A DNA stretch of 62,742 nt from DATHTK01 sp035463295 (GTDB lineage: Bacteria; Actinomycetota; Rubrobacteria; Rubrobacterales; Rubrobacteraceae), in the NCBI GenBank assembly GCA_035463295.1, contig DATHTK010000103.1:1-62742 (forward strand), given 5' to 3'. Under the pieces are notes generated by a model, which was given only the letters and a program-made list of their open reading frames with translations, had not been told where the DNA came from and did not search any database. Both the position numbers and the translations under genes were made by a program. Within the stretch, counting starts at the first letter, position 1; every line of letters begins with the position of its first letter. Shown here in pieces: positions 15,229 through 22,622 of this stretch.

Positions 15229-16497
15229 ATGCGAGATGGACAGGAGAACATAAACAGCGCGGAGATCGTCACCATCGGGACCGAGATACTGCTCGGTGAC
15301 CTGGTCGACACAAACACGACGTGGTTGAGCCGGCGGCTCGCTGCTCTTGGGGTCGGCATCTATCGGCACACCACCATCGGGGACAACAGGGAGCGTATAA
15401 TCGGTGCTCTGCGGGATGCCGCCGCGCGGGCGGACCTCGTTATCACGACCGGTGGCCTCGGCCCGACTTCGGACGACCTGACGAACGAGTGTCTGGCGGT
15501 CCTTACGGATCGGGAGATGGTCGAATACCCGGAGGCCCGCGATCACGTCGACGAGATGTTCAGGCGATTCGGGCGAAAACCCACGTCGTCGAACTACAAG
15601 CAGGCGCTCTTCCCCAGGGGAACGGAGCTTATCCCGAACCCTCTCGGTACAGCGATGGGGGCTCTCCTAGACGTGGACGGGACGCTCTTCGCGACGCTAC
15701 CGGGCGTCCCCTCGGAGATGAAGCGGATGTTCGGGGATACGCTCGAGCCCCTGATCCATAGCCGCAGCGACGGCTCCATCGTCTCACGAACGCTCTGGTT
15801 CGCCGGCATCGGGGAGTCGGCGCTCGCCGAGAAGGTGCAGGACTTCCTCGACGCGACCGACCCGACGGTCGCTCCCCTCGCCGGCCAGGGCAAGGTGCGC
15901 CTGCGCATCACTACCCGCGCAGCCACCCCCGAGGAGGCCGAAGAGAAGATAGCGCCGGTCGAGAAGGAGATCCTCTCCCGCGTCGGTGAGTACTTCTTCG
16001 GGGAGGACGACGAGACACTCGAGAGCGTCGTCGGGCGCCTGCTCGGCGAGAGAGGGGCGACCCTCGCCCTCGCGGAGAGTTGCACCGGCGGCCTGCTCGC
16101 CAAACGCCTGACGGACGTCCCGGGATCCTCGGCGTACTTCATGGAGGGGCTCGTGTCCTACTCAAACGAGTCGAAGGCGCGACTGCTCGGCGTCCCGCGC
16201 GAGCTACTCGAGGAGCACGGCGCCGTCTCGGAGCCCGTGGCCCGCAAGATGGCGGAGGGGGCGCGTGCTATCGCCGGCAGCGACTACGGCCTCTCGGTGA
16301 CGGGGGTGGCCGGCCCCGGCGGCGGTACGGACGAGAAGCCCGTCGGGCTCGTCTACGTCGGGATCTCCGATCGAGAGGGCACCCATTCCGAGAGGGTGGA
16401 TCTCTCGGCCTGGTCGGAGTCCCGCGAGGCCATCCGCGAGCGTAGCGCTAATAGAGCTCTGGATCTCCTGCGGCTGCGCCTCGAAAGCGCACCATAA
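15229..16497 (+). CDS. cinA: CinA family protein, 422 aa
   Basis: Residues about 10-175 form the MoCF-like domain (EIVTIGTEILLGDLVDTNT, TTGGLGPTSDDLT, LPGVPSEMKRMF). The C-terminal domain (about 260-420) carries the nicotinamide-nucleotide amidase motifs LALAESCTGGLLAKRLTDV and SVTGVAGPGGGTDEKPVG. Such proteins act in pyridine nucleotide salvage (ADP-ribose pyrophosphatase and NMN deamidase). ATG at 15229 lacks a ribosome site but TAGAAT (15217-15222) ends six bases upstream, which fits leaderless translation. Full length and intact. Confidence 0.93.
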   Translation: MRDGQENINSAEIVTIGTEILLGDLVDTNTTWLSRRLAALGVGIYRHTTIGDNRERIIGALRDAAARADLVITTGGLGPTSDDLTNECLAVLTDREMVEYPEARDHVDEMFRRFGRKPTSSNYKQALFPRGTELIPNPLGTAMGALLDVDGTLFATLPGVPSEMKRMFGDTLEPLIHSRSDGSIVSRTLWFAGIGESALAEKVQDFLDATDPTVAPLAGQGKVRLRITTRAATPEEAEEKIAPVEKEILSRVGEYFFGEDDETLESVVGRLLGERGATLALAESCTGGLLAKRLTDVPGSSAYFMEGLVSYSNESKARLLGVPRELLEEHGAVSEPVARKMAEGARAIAGSDYGLSVTGVAGPGGGTDEKPVGLVYVGISDREGTHSERVDLSAWSESREAIRERSANRALDLLRLRLESAP

Positions 16498-16526
16498 TCT
16501 TAAGAAACGAACCAGAGAATTAACCC

Positions 16527-16555
16527 TTGTTGTACAGGGGGCGCGGTAGTAAACT
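16527..16555 (+). promoter_or_regulatory. Promoter of a structured RNA
   Basis: TTGTTG (16527-16532), a spacer of exactly 17 bp and TAAACT (16550-16555). Nothing downstream codes for a protein of normal size; transcription would end at the terminator at 16759-16795. Confidence 0.7.
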
Positions 16556-16582
16556 GGCCCAAGTTGACGGCACGGAGAGGAG

Positions 16583-16648
16583 GTGATCCAGATAGACGCA
16601 TCGAGTAGTCGCCGCGGGTATCTTCTGGGAGAGGTGGCTCTGACCTAG
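16583..16648 (+). CDS. Possible 21-residue peptide inside the RNA
   Basis: GTG at 16583 lies within the 14-nt anti-16S segment and opens VIQIDASSSRRGYLLGEVA, ending at TAG 16648. The GTG is too close to the complementary segment for normal initiation unless GGAGAGGAGG further upstream is used. The frame may be accidental because it overlaps two helices of the RNA. Confidence 0.25.
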   Translation: MIQIDASSSRRGYLLGEVALT

Positions 16649-16758
16649 ACCTACCGAAAACCCGGCGGGATCCTGGGTTACTTTTCCTTCCGCCTCTCCG
16701 GTCGTGTAAGGCGGACGTGCTGGAAACGGGATACCTGCGTAGCACTCAGAAGGGTACG

Positions 16759-16795
16759 GCCCCCGGACATCTCATGTTCCGGGGGCTCGTTTTCT
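16759..16795 (+). terminator. Intrinsic terminator of the structured RNA
   Basis: GCCCCCGGA (16759-16767) pairs with TCCGGGGGC (16778-16786), extended by CAT/ATG in the loop, followed by TCGTTTTCT. The T-run is only on the plus strand; it touches the stop codon of the convergent citrate synthase gene. Confidence 0.85.
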
Positions 16796-18026
16796 AGCTC
16801 TCTTTTCTCCTCCAACGCTCCTCAAGTGGCACCCATTGCTTCCCTTTCGGCCCGACGTACGCCGACTGCGGCCGGATGAGGCGATCTGCCATCTGTTGCT
16901 CGAAGCAGTGCGCCGTCCAGCCCGCAACCCGCCCGACGGCGAAGGTCGGAGTGAAGAGCTCCGTCGGCAGCCCGAGTCCGTGCAGCAGGAGCGCCGTGTA
17001 GAACTCGACGTTGGTCTGCAAGTTGCGGCCGGGCTTGTGATCGGCGAGCACTCGGAGCGCCGTCTGCTCGACCCCCAGCGCCAGAGCGTACAGGTCCTCG
17101 TCTCCGTCCGTCGTGTAGAGCCGCTCGGCGGCCGCGGCGAGCACGTCGGCCCGGGGGTCGCGGACCCTGTAGACGCGGTGGCCGAAGCCCATGAGCCGCT
17201 GGCCACGCTCCAGCTTGTCCCGCAGGACGCCCTCGGCTCTCCCCGACTCCCCGATCTCGAACACCACGTCGAGCGCCGGTCCCGGCGCGCCACCGTGTAG
17301 CGGTCCCTTCAGCGCCCCGATAGCCCCGACGATGGCCGAGACGAGGTCCGAACGGGTAGAGATGATCACCCTCGCAGCGAAGGTGGAGGCGTTCATTCCA
17401 TGGTCTGCCACCGCGTTCAAGTAGGTCTCCAGCGCCCGCACGCGCTCCGCGCCCGGCTTCTCGCCGGTGAGCATGTACAGGTAGTTGGCCGCGTGCCCTA
17501 GCGCCGGGTCCGGCGCGACGGGCTCCTCACCGCCCAGCAAACGCCGGTACGCGGCGACGATGACCGGCAACCGCGCCACCAGGGTGAGCGCCTCCTCGTA
17601 GGACCGGTCCCCAGATCCACCCTCGGGCATGTCGAGCCCGTTCACCCCCGCCGCCATGCGCAGCGCGTCCATCACCTCCGGGGCTCGCTCCTCGGCGGCT
17701 ACGGCCCGAAGTAACCCAAGCGCCGCCTCCGGCAACTTGCGGCGCGCCGCGAGCGCCTCCCGGAAGTCGGCGAGCTGACCGATCCCGGGCAGCGCGTCAT
17801 GCCAGAGGAGGTAGACCGTCTCCTCGAACGAAGCTCGCGCCGCCAGCTCCTCTACAAGAAACCCCGCGATGGTCAACTCCCCAGCCTCACCATCAACCCC
17901 GCTGATGCGGGTCTTCGTAGCGACCACTCCCTCTAATCCCGCCACGATAGCGCCCCTCGCGTCCTCTATCCCTGTCGAAGCGAGCTCGTCACGCCTCGGG
18001 ACCCCAGGCCCACCACTCTCGAACAT
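16794..18026 (-). CDS. Citrate synthase / 2-methylcitrate synthase, 410 aa
   Basis: Condenses acetyl-CoA (or propionyl-CoA) with oxaloacetate. Catalytic residues are in place: His in NAVADHGMNASTF, His in MGFGHRVYRVRDPR and the Asp/Glu-Phe-Tyr segment NVEFYTALLLHGLG (the position that is usually Asp reads Glu, as in other members that have N-V-E-F). The hinge WTAHCFEQQMADRLIRP is the standard C-terminal block. ATG at 18026 has AAGGAG six bases upstream; an in-frame TTG at 18044 with GAGGAGGAG is the alternative. Length fits the type II short form. It is divergent from a helix-turn-helix citrate synthase that probably regulates it. Confidence 0.9.
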   Translation of the reverse strand: MFESGGPGVPRRDELASTGIEDARGAIVAGLEGVVATKTRISGVDGEAGELTIAGFLVEELAARASFEETVYLLWHDALPGIGQLADFREALAARRKLPEAALGLLRAVAAEERAPEVMDALRMAAGVNGLDMPEGGSGDRSYEEALTLVARLPVIVAAYRRLLGGEEPVAPDPALGHAANYLYMLTGEKPGAERVRALETYLNAVADHGMNASTFAARVIISTRSDLVSAIVGAIGALKGPLHGGAPGPALDVVFEIGESGRAEGVLRDKLERGQRLMGFGHRVYRVRDPRADVLAAAAERLYTTDGDEDLYALALGVEQTALRVLADHKPGRNLQTNVEFYTALLLHGLGLPTELFTPTFAVGRVAGWTAHCFEQQMADRLIRPQSAYVGPKGKQWVPLEERWRRKES

Positions 18027-18061
18027 CGAACGCTCCTTCTCCAAAGCTCCTCCTCGGCACG

Positions 18062-18090
18062 ATTGTACGGAACTTCAAAGCACTAGTCAA
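18062..18090 (-). promoter_or_regulatory. Promoter of the citrate synthase gene
   Basis: On the minus strand TTGACT (18090-18085), a spacer of exactly 17 bp and TACAAT (18067-18062). The predicted start is about 30 bases upstream of the ATG. The palindrome at 18092-18109 abuts the -35 from upstream. Confidence 0.85.
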
Positions 18091-18091
18091 C

Positions 18092-18109
18092 ATTGATTAT
18101 ATAATCAAT
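18092..18109. promoter_or_regulatory. Perfect 18-bp palindrome, likely operator
   Basis: ATTGATTATATAATCAAT is exactly self-complementary and very AT-rich in GC-rich surroundings. It lies immediately upstream of the citrate synthase -35 and contains TATAAT on the plus strand (18100-18105), a possible -10 for the divergent regulator gene. Binding there could repress the regulator gene and activate or repress the synthase gene. Confidence 0.75.
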
Positions 18110-18166
18110 ATATGGTAGTGTCGGGTGGAGTTGGCGGTTGCGGTGTTCTTCGGGCGGGAGGGTGAG

Positions 18167-19384
18167 ATGGGAGAAGGCCGGTATCTCACGGCGCGTGGGG
18201 CGGCTGAGGAGCTGGGGGTGAGTCTGGCCACTCTGTATGCGTACGTGAGTCGCGGCATGATCCGTTCTGAGGCGGCGGGTGGGCGGGGGCGGCGGTATCG
18301 TGCGGAGGACGTGCGGAGGCTCAAGGAGAGAAAGGAGCGCCGGCGGAACCCCGAGGCGGCGGTCGAGGGCGCGCTGCACTGGGGGACGCCGGTGCTGGAG
18401 TCGGGGATAACGCTGATCTCCGATGGCCGGCTGTACTACCGGGGGCGAGACGTCGTGGACCTTGCGTCCCGGTGCGGGATCGAGGAGGTAGCGGCCCTGA
18501 TCTGGACGGGAGATCCGGCGGAGGTCTCGCGCCTGTTCCCGGCCCCCCTGGAGCTATCTCCCCGCGTCCGCGCCGCCATAGCTAACGTGAGGGACCTTGG
18601 GCCGCTCGAGGCGTGCCAGGTCTCGCTTGCGCTCGCCGGGGTGGGGGACGTAGCCGCTTACGACCTCCGCCCGGGGGCTGTGGCGCGGACCGGGGGTCGG
18701 ATCCTGGGTCTTCTTGCGAGCGTTGCGGCCGGGGGAGAGGAGTACTCTGCGGGGGTTGCCGAGACGCTCCGGCGCGGGTGGGGCGTGCCGGACGAGGCGG
18801 CTGCGGCCCTCATCGACGCGGCGCTCGTCCTGTGCGCCGACCACGAGCTGCCCGTCTCGACCTTCGCCGCCCGGTGTGTCGCTTCTGCTGGGGCTACGCC
18901 CTACGCCGTCGTGCTGGCCGGTCTCGTCGCGCTCAGCGGGGTGCGGCACGGGGGTCAGGTCGAGCTCGTCGAGGCGTTCTTGCGCGAGATTGAGTCCGCG
19001 GGGGAGGCGCGAGCGGTCATCGCTGGGCGTCTCAGGCGGGGTGATGGGGTCCCCGGTTTCGGACACTCGCTCTATCCGGAAGGCGACCCGCGCGGCGCGG
19101 GACTACTCCGTCTCGTCGCCGGGGCCTACCCCGAAGACCCGGACGGCGCGCTCTGTAGCGCCGTCGCCGGGGAGGTCTTCAACCTGATCGGGGAGAGGCC
19201 AACCGTGGACTTCGGGCTGGTCACGCTCGGACGGGTGCTGGGAGCTCCCCCTGGTGGAGCCGTCGCGCTCTTCGCCCTTGGCCGGACCGTGGGCTGGATC
19301 GGGCACGCGATAGAGCAGTACGGGAGCGGTTCGCTCATACGGCCCAGAGCCCGCTACGCCGGGGAGCAGCCCCCTGGCGGCTGA
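18167..19384 (+). CDS. Helix-turn-helix citrate synthase fusion, 405 aa
   Basis: Residues about 5-55 are a MerR/excisionase-type DNA-binding domain (YLTARGAAEELGVSLATLYA, then a basic GRGRRYRAEDVRRLKERKE). Residues about 70-400 are a complete citrate synthase fold in which His (CADHELPVSTFAAR), His (PGFGHSLYPEGDPR) and Asp (TVDFGLVTLGRVLG) are still present, and the end block reads IGHAIEQYGSGSLIRPRARY. So it may bind oxaloacetate or acyl-CoA and report it to DNA. GGGAGG lies five bases ahead of ATG 18167. It is transcribed away from an ordinary citrate synthase across an 18-bp palindrome. Whether it is still catalytic cannot be told. Confidence 0.88.
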   Translation: MGEGRYLTARGAAEELGVSLATLYAYVSRGMIRSEAAGGRGRRYRAEDVRRLKERKERRRNPEAAVEGALHWGTPVLESGITLISDGRLYYRGRDVVDLASRCGIEEVAALIWTGDPAEVSRLFPAPLELSPRVRAAIANVRDLGPLEACQVSLALAGVGDVAAYDLRPGAVARTGGRILGLLASVAAGGEEYSAGVAETLRRGWGVPDEAAAALIDAALVLCADHELPVSTFAARCVASAGATPYAVVLAGLVALSGVRHGGQVELVEAFLREIESAGEARAVIAGRLRRGDGVPGFGHSLYPEGDPRGAGLLRLVAGAYPEDPDGALCSAVAGEVFNLIGERPTVDFGLVTLGRVLGAPPGGAVALFALGRTVGWIGHAIEQYGSGSLIRPRARYAGEQPPGG

Positions 19385-19427
19385 GTCGTTAAGAGAATCC
19401 CACCATCCTGACCTCGCTGGCCCCGCC

Positions 19428-20174
19428 CTAGGCGGGCAACTCGATGACGCCGAGTCCATTCAGGATGATGAACGTCACGGCGAACGAGTTGAACGTCGCG
19501 TGGGCGACAAAGGGCGGTAAGAGGCTCCCCGTCCGGGCGAAGAGGGCGCACAGGGCGACAGCTATTATGACGAGCGCCGGCAGCAGCACCGGCTCCAGGT
19601 GCAGCAGCGCGAAGAGGGCCGACGAGACGATAGCGGCGAGGACGAAGGAGACCATTCTCGCGGTGCCCGCGGGATTCCCTTCGGCGAGCCTGCCGGAGAT
19701 CCTGGACCCCAGACGGTACAGGCCGTTGAAGACGACACCCCGGAAGATGAACTCCTCGAAGGCGGGGCCGAAGATGACGACCACGAAGATTATCGCTGGT
19801 ATCGCCGGGCCCGGGCTCTCCCGCACCCAGTCTGCGAGGCCCTGCATATAGGGTGCCTGGACCGTGCGCTCCGTGGGGAGGTCGAGGCGGCCGAAGACCG
19901 AGATGGTCGCCAGGTTGACGAACATGCTCGCGAGCACGGCCCCCGCTCCGACGAGCAGCCCTAAGAAGATTCCGGAGAGAAAGCCGCCCCGCGGTCGCGA
20001 GAACCCCAGCGGCGCTATGGAGAAGCCCGCCTTTGTTCCGAGGCCTCGCGCCACCATCACCCCGGCCCAGAACGTCACGAGCGTGAACCCGGCGAACGCG
20101 AGGCCCATGAAGACGTAAGATAGCAGCGCCTGTTGCGGCTCGCTAATCGGCGCTCCCTCCGAGATAGACCTCAC
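19428..20174 (-). CDS. CPBP family intramembrane protease, 248 aa or shorter
   Basis: Abi/CPBP membrane protein with about 6-8 hydrophobic segments. The three family motifs are present: FEEFIFRGVVFNGLYR (EE-x-x-x-R), SALFALLHLEP (F-x-x-x-H) and PPFVAHATFN (HATFN). These form the glutamate metalloprotease site. GTG at 20174 would overlap the Nudix gene by 32 bases and has no ribosome site. CGGAGGGAG is placed correctly for an in-frame ATT at 20147, which overlaps the Nudix stop as ATTAG, so initiation there is possible. Substrate unknown. Confidence 0.85.
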   Translation of the reverse strand: MRSISEGAPISEPQQALLSYVFMGLAFAGFTLVTFWAGVMVARGLGTKAGFSIAPLGFSRPRGGFLSGIFLGLLVGAGAVLASMFVNLATISVFGRLDLPTERTVQAPYMQGLADWVRESPGPAIPAIIFVVVIFGPAFEEFIFRGVVFNGLYRLGSRISGRLAEGNPAGTARMVSFVLAAIVSSALFALLHLEPVLLPALVIIAVALCALFARTGSLLPPFVAHATFNSFAVTFIILNGLGVIELPA

Positions 20175-20634
20175 GCACGGACCATCCGCTCTCCGCGTCC
20201 TCGAGCAGCCGCTCCCTGACGCTGGCTGGCAGCAGCTCTATCTCTTCGAGCTCACCAGCTTTCACCCAGCGGACCTCTCTCAGCGTCGGCTCCGAGCCCG
20301 GCGCGACCTCCGGATCCGAGCCCAAGCGGGCTTCGACGCCCCCATCGGTGTGCATTCGCGCGACGACGTCTACGGTGTGGCGACCTTCGCGCAGGAACTC
20401 GCCGACGTACAGCACGCCCAGAAACCGGGTCGAGAGGCCCGTCTCCTCCTCGACCTCGCGCTCGGCGCACTCCGGTATCGTCTCGCCCGGCTCGAGCCGG
20501 CCGCCCGGCAGGACCCAGTACGGGTCCCGGTCTGGCTTCTGGTGGCGCGCCACCAGAAGCGCGCCGTCGCGCACCAAGACCGCCCCGACCCGGATGCCGA
20601 AGTCCATGCTGGAAGAGCTTCGATCCTTGCTCAT
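20143..20634 (-). CDS. Nudix hydrolase, 163 aa
   Basis: Nudix box GGRLEPGETIPECAEREVEEETGL (G-x5-E-x7-REVxEExG) around residue 45-67, shown here in its 24-residue form only by pattern. The fold before it (RVGAVLVRDGALLVARHQKP) is typical. Substrate not predictable. TATACT (20648-20643) ends eight bases before ATG 20634 and there is no ribosome site, so the message is probably leaderless. The next gene downstream (CPBP protease) overlaps its end. Confidence 0.88.
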   Translation of the reverse strand: MSKDRSSSSMDFGIRVGAVLVRDGALLVARHQKPDRDPYWVLPGGRLEPGETIPECAEREVEEETGLSTRFLGVLYVGEFLREGRHTVDVVARMHTDGGVEARLGSDPEVAPGSEPTLREVRWVKAGELEEIELLPASVRERLLEDAESGWSVREVYLGGSAD

Positions 20635-20680
20635 GAGGGCTGAGTATACCGTCGAGAAGCTCTGCGGGGTGTCTGACTCT

Positions 20681-20857
20681 TCACTCCCGGAGGCTGGAGA
20701 CCTGCTCCTCCATCTCGACGCAGGCCTCCCGCACGAGGAGCGCCTGTCCGTCGATCTCGAAGCGGCGGATGCCCGCGCCTGGTCTCACCTCCGGTCCTTC
20801 CGTGCGTACGCGGTCAGCCGGGGACGTCAGCGTGAGGTCGGGGTAGTTGCTGTGCAT
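20681..20857 (-). CDS. Small unrecognised protein, 58 aa or longer
   Basis: An open frame with high-GC codon use lies between moaE and the Nudix gene. From ATG 20857 it reads MHSNYPDLTLTSPADRVRTE and ends ACVEMEEQVSSLRE. The same frame is open upstream for 20-25 codons (RRRVRLKRQGTVELRG) without an ATG, GTG or TTG, so the true start may be a CTG near 20925. No family recognised. Direction agrees with moaE-moaD upstream, of which it may be the last gene. Confidence 0.5.
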   Translation of the reverse strand: MHSNYPDLTLTSPADRVRTEGPEVRPGAGIRRFEIDGQALLVREACVEMEEQVSSLRE

Positions 20858-20936
20858 GCCGCGCAGCTCGACCGTCCCCTGGCGTTTCAGCCGGACTCGA
20901 CGACGAGAGGCGCTCCACGCTCTCAGATCCGAGCTG

Positions 20937-21368
20937 CTAGGTCGGCTGGCGGGTGCCGACCTGGCTGCCGACCCAGACGTAGCCGTCTGACCAGACCTCG
21001 CGCTTCCAGATCGGCACTATCTGCTTGATCCGCTCGATGGCGTACCGGCTCGCCTCGAAGGCCGGACCGCGGCGCGGGGAGGCGACGACGATCGCGACGC
21101 TGGCCTCGCCGGGGTCGACTCGCCCGATGCGATGCACGATCGAGACGTGCCGGACGTCCCACTTGTCCTCGATCTCCGCCCCGACCTCCTCTAGCTTCCT
21201 GTCCGCCATCGGACGGTACGCCTCGTACTCCAGGTACTCGACCGCCGCTCCTTCGGACTCGTCTATCCTGGTGGTCCCGACGAAGGTGGAGACCGCCCCG
21301 CAGTCCGACCTCTGGGCGGCGGAGACCAGCGCCCCGATATCTATCCGCTCGTGGACAATGGCGAACAG
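20937..21368 (-). CDS. moaE: Molybdopterin synthase catalytic subunit MoaE, 143 aa
   Basis: Large subunit of molybdopterin synthase, which converts precursor Z to molybdopterin with MoaD. Family segments: GAVSTFVGTTRIDES near residue 25-40, YLEYEAYRPMADRKL, VSIVHRIGRVDPGEASVAI with the His-Arg-x-G pair, and the catalytic-Lys region IKQIVPIWKREVW. The family N-terminus (FAIVHERIDIGALVSAA) reaches back to a CTG at 21368, four bases after the moaD stop, with GGGGG upstream. No ATG, GTG or TTG fits, so a CTG start is inferred; the first ATG (21209) would delete a third of the domain. Confidence 0.9.
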   Translation of the reverse strand: MFAIVHERIDIGALVSAAQRSDCGAVSTFVGTTRIDESEGAAVEYLEYEAYRPMADRKLEEVGAEIEDKWDVRHVSIVHRIGRVDPGEASVAIVVASPRRGPAFEASRYAIERIKQIVPIWKREVWSDGYVWVGSQVGTRQPT

Positions 21369-21370
21369 GT

Positions 21371-21625
21371 TCAGCCCCCGGAGACCGGCGGGAGCACGGC
21401 GACCTCGTCACCAGCGGAGATGGGGGCGTCCCACCGGGCGTACTCGCCGTTGACGGCGAAGGCCAGGGTGTCGCGCATGGGGGAGAGGCCCGGGTGACGC
21501 TCCGCCAACCGCGGCCAGAGCTCGTCCAGCGTCGAGCTCACTTCAGTGTCGAGCTCGACCTCCCGCGTCCCGGCGGCGTCCGCGGCCGCCCCGAAGAGCA
21601 GCACCCTCACGCCGCGCGCGCTCAT
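21371..21625 (-). CDS. moaD: Molybdopterin synthase sulphur carrier MoaD, 84 aa
   Basis: Ubiquitin-like small subunit. It starts VRVLLFGAAADAAG, the usual MoaD beta-1 strand, has AFAVNGEYARWD and DEVAVLPPVSGG, and ends in the obligatory Gly-Gly that receives the thiocarboxylate. The ATG overlaps the lipid kinase stop by one base (TGATG), and moaE follows at once, so the three genes are coupled. Confidence 0.94.
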   Translation of the reverse strand: MSARGVRVLLFGAAADAAGTREVELDTEVSSTLDELWPRLAERHPGLSPMRDTLAFAVNGEYARWDAPISAGDEVAVLPPVSGG

Positions 21626-22548
21626 CACTGCGGCTCCGGGACGTACTCCGCACCGACTACGACCTTGAGGGCGTGGGGTACGACCTCGAAGTCGGCGGGC
21701 TCGTCGCCGATGACCTCTCCGTCGGCGGTGAACTGCAACCCGCCCGGCTCGGTCGCCACCCGGATGCTCCTGGCGCGGGCAGAGAAGACCCCATCCTTCT
21801 CGAGGTAGTCCGCGTTCGCGAGGGCGCTCGGCGCGAGCGCGAGCGCCTCCTTGAGGCCGACGTCTTCTATGACGACGAGGTCGAGCAGGCCGTCCTCGGG
21901 GTTGGCCTTCGGGGCGGCGAGCCAGCCGCCGCCAGCGTAGCGGCAGTTCCCGACCGCCACGTTCACCGCGCGGAGCATGCGCTCCTCGCCGTCGAGGACG
22001 ACCTGTATCTCGCGCACGTCGAACTCCCGCGCCTTCTCGAGCGAAGCGCGCAGGTACGCCAGCTTGCCCCATCGACCCTTCATCTCCTCGTCGGCGAGGC
22101 CCGAGGTCTCCGCCCCGAAGCCTCCGGTCGCGACGTTGATGAAAAAGCGCTCGGAGATGCCCTCGGAGCGGATCCGGGCGGTGTCGAAGACCCTCACTCT
22201 GTTCTGGCGGATGGCTTCCACGGCCTCACCGGCACTTCCCCGGATCGCGAGCGTCGCCGCCAGGTCGTTGCCGGTCCCCGTTGGCAAGACCGCCAGGATC
22301 ACATCCTCCGGGAAACCCGCCTTGCCGAGGCCGTTTACCACCTCGTTCACCGTGCCGTCGCCACCGGCGACGATGATCAGACCGTCCCTCCACTCCCTGG
22401 CGGCCTCGTATGCGTCGCCCGCGCTCTTCGTCTCGATCCACTCGATCTCGAGCCCGGCGAGCTCGGCGCGTACGCGTGCGGGATCGTAGTTGCCGCCTCC
22501 GGAGGCGGGGTTGCAGATGACGCGCGCCGCGGTCCTTAAGCCGTCCAT
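21625..22548 (-). CDS. Diacylglycerol kinase / YegS-type lipid kinase, 307 aa
   Basis: ATP-dependent lipid kinase of the DAGK catalytic family. VICNPASGGG near residue 10 and the nucleotide motif IIVAGGDGTVNEVVNGLG near 60 are diagnostic; VLPTGTGNDLAATL and the later FINVATGGFGAET and ADGEVIGDEPADFEVVP complete the two-domain fold. AGGAGC lies just before ATG 22548. Substrate is probably diacylglycerol or a related lipid. First gene of a probable moaD-moaE operon. Confidence 0.9.
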   Translation of the reverse strand: MDGLRTAARVICNPASGGGNYDPARVRAELAGLEIEWIETKSAGDAYEAAREWRDGLIIVAGGDGTVNEVVNGLGKAGFPEDVILAVLPTGTGNDLAATLAIRGSAGEAVEAIRQNRVRVFDTARIRSEGISERFFINVATGGFGAETSGLADEEMKGRWGKLAYLRASLEKAREFDVREIQVVLDGEERMLRAVNVAVGNCRYAGGGWLAAPKANPEDGLLDLVVIEDVGLKEALALAPSALANADYLEKDGVFSARARSIRVATEPGGLQFTADGEVIGDEPADFEVVPHALKVVVGAEYVPEPQ

Positions 22549-22622
22549 GCTCCTGCCTTCTTCGCCATCATACGTCCCCGCTAAACGGGGGCGTGCGTGA
22601 ATATAGCAGCCCGGACGGCGCC

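Larger units (their letters stand above)
16562..16795 (+). ncRNA. Candidate structured non-coding RNA, about 230 nt
   Basis: It lies between its own promoter and its own terminator. Nested complementary segments support a long rod: ACGCA 16596-16600 with TGCGT 16736-16740, GGTATC 16617-16622 with GATACC 16730-16735, GGAGAGGTGG 16628-16637 with CCGCCTCTCC 16690-16699 (one G-U), and an inner hairpin AACCC/GGGTT. At 16580-16593 the RNA reads AGGAGGTGATCCAG, which is complementary over 14 nt to the usual actinobacterial 16S 3' end CTGGATCACCTCCT. It is not tmRNA, RNase P or SRP RNA: none of their signatures is present. It may be a 6S-like RNA, a ribosome-binding RNA, or a leader peptide transcript. 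Confidence 0.6.

Noticed and set aside
16562..16795. tmRNA, RNase P or SRP RNA
   Set aside because: None of the signature sequences of these RNAs is present.
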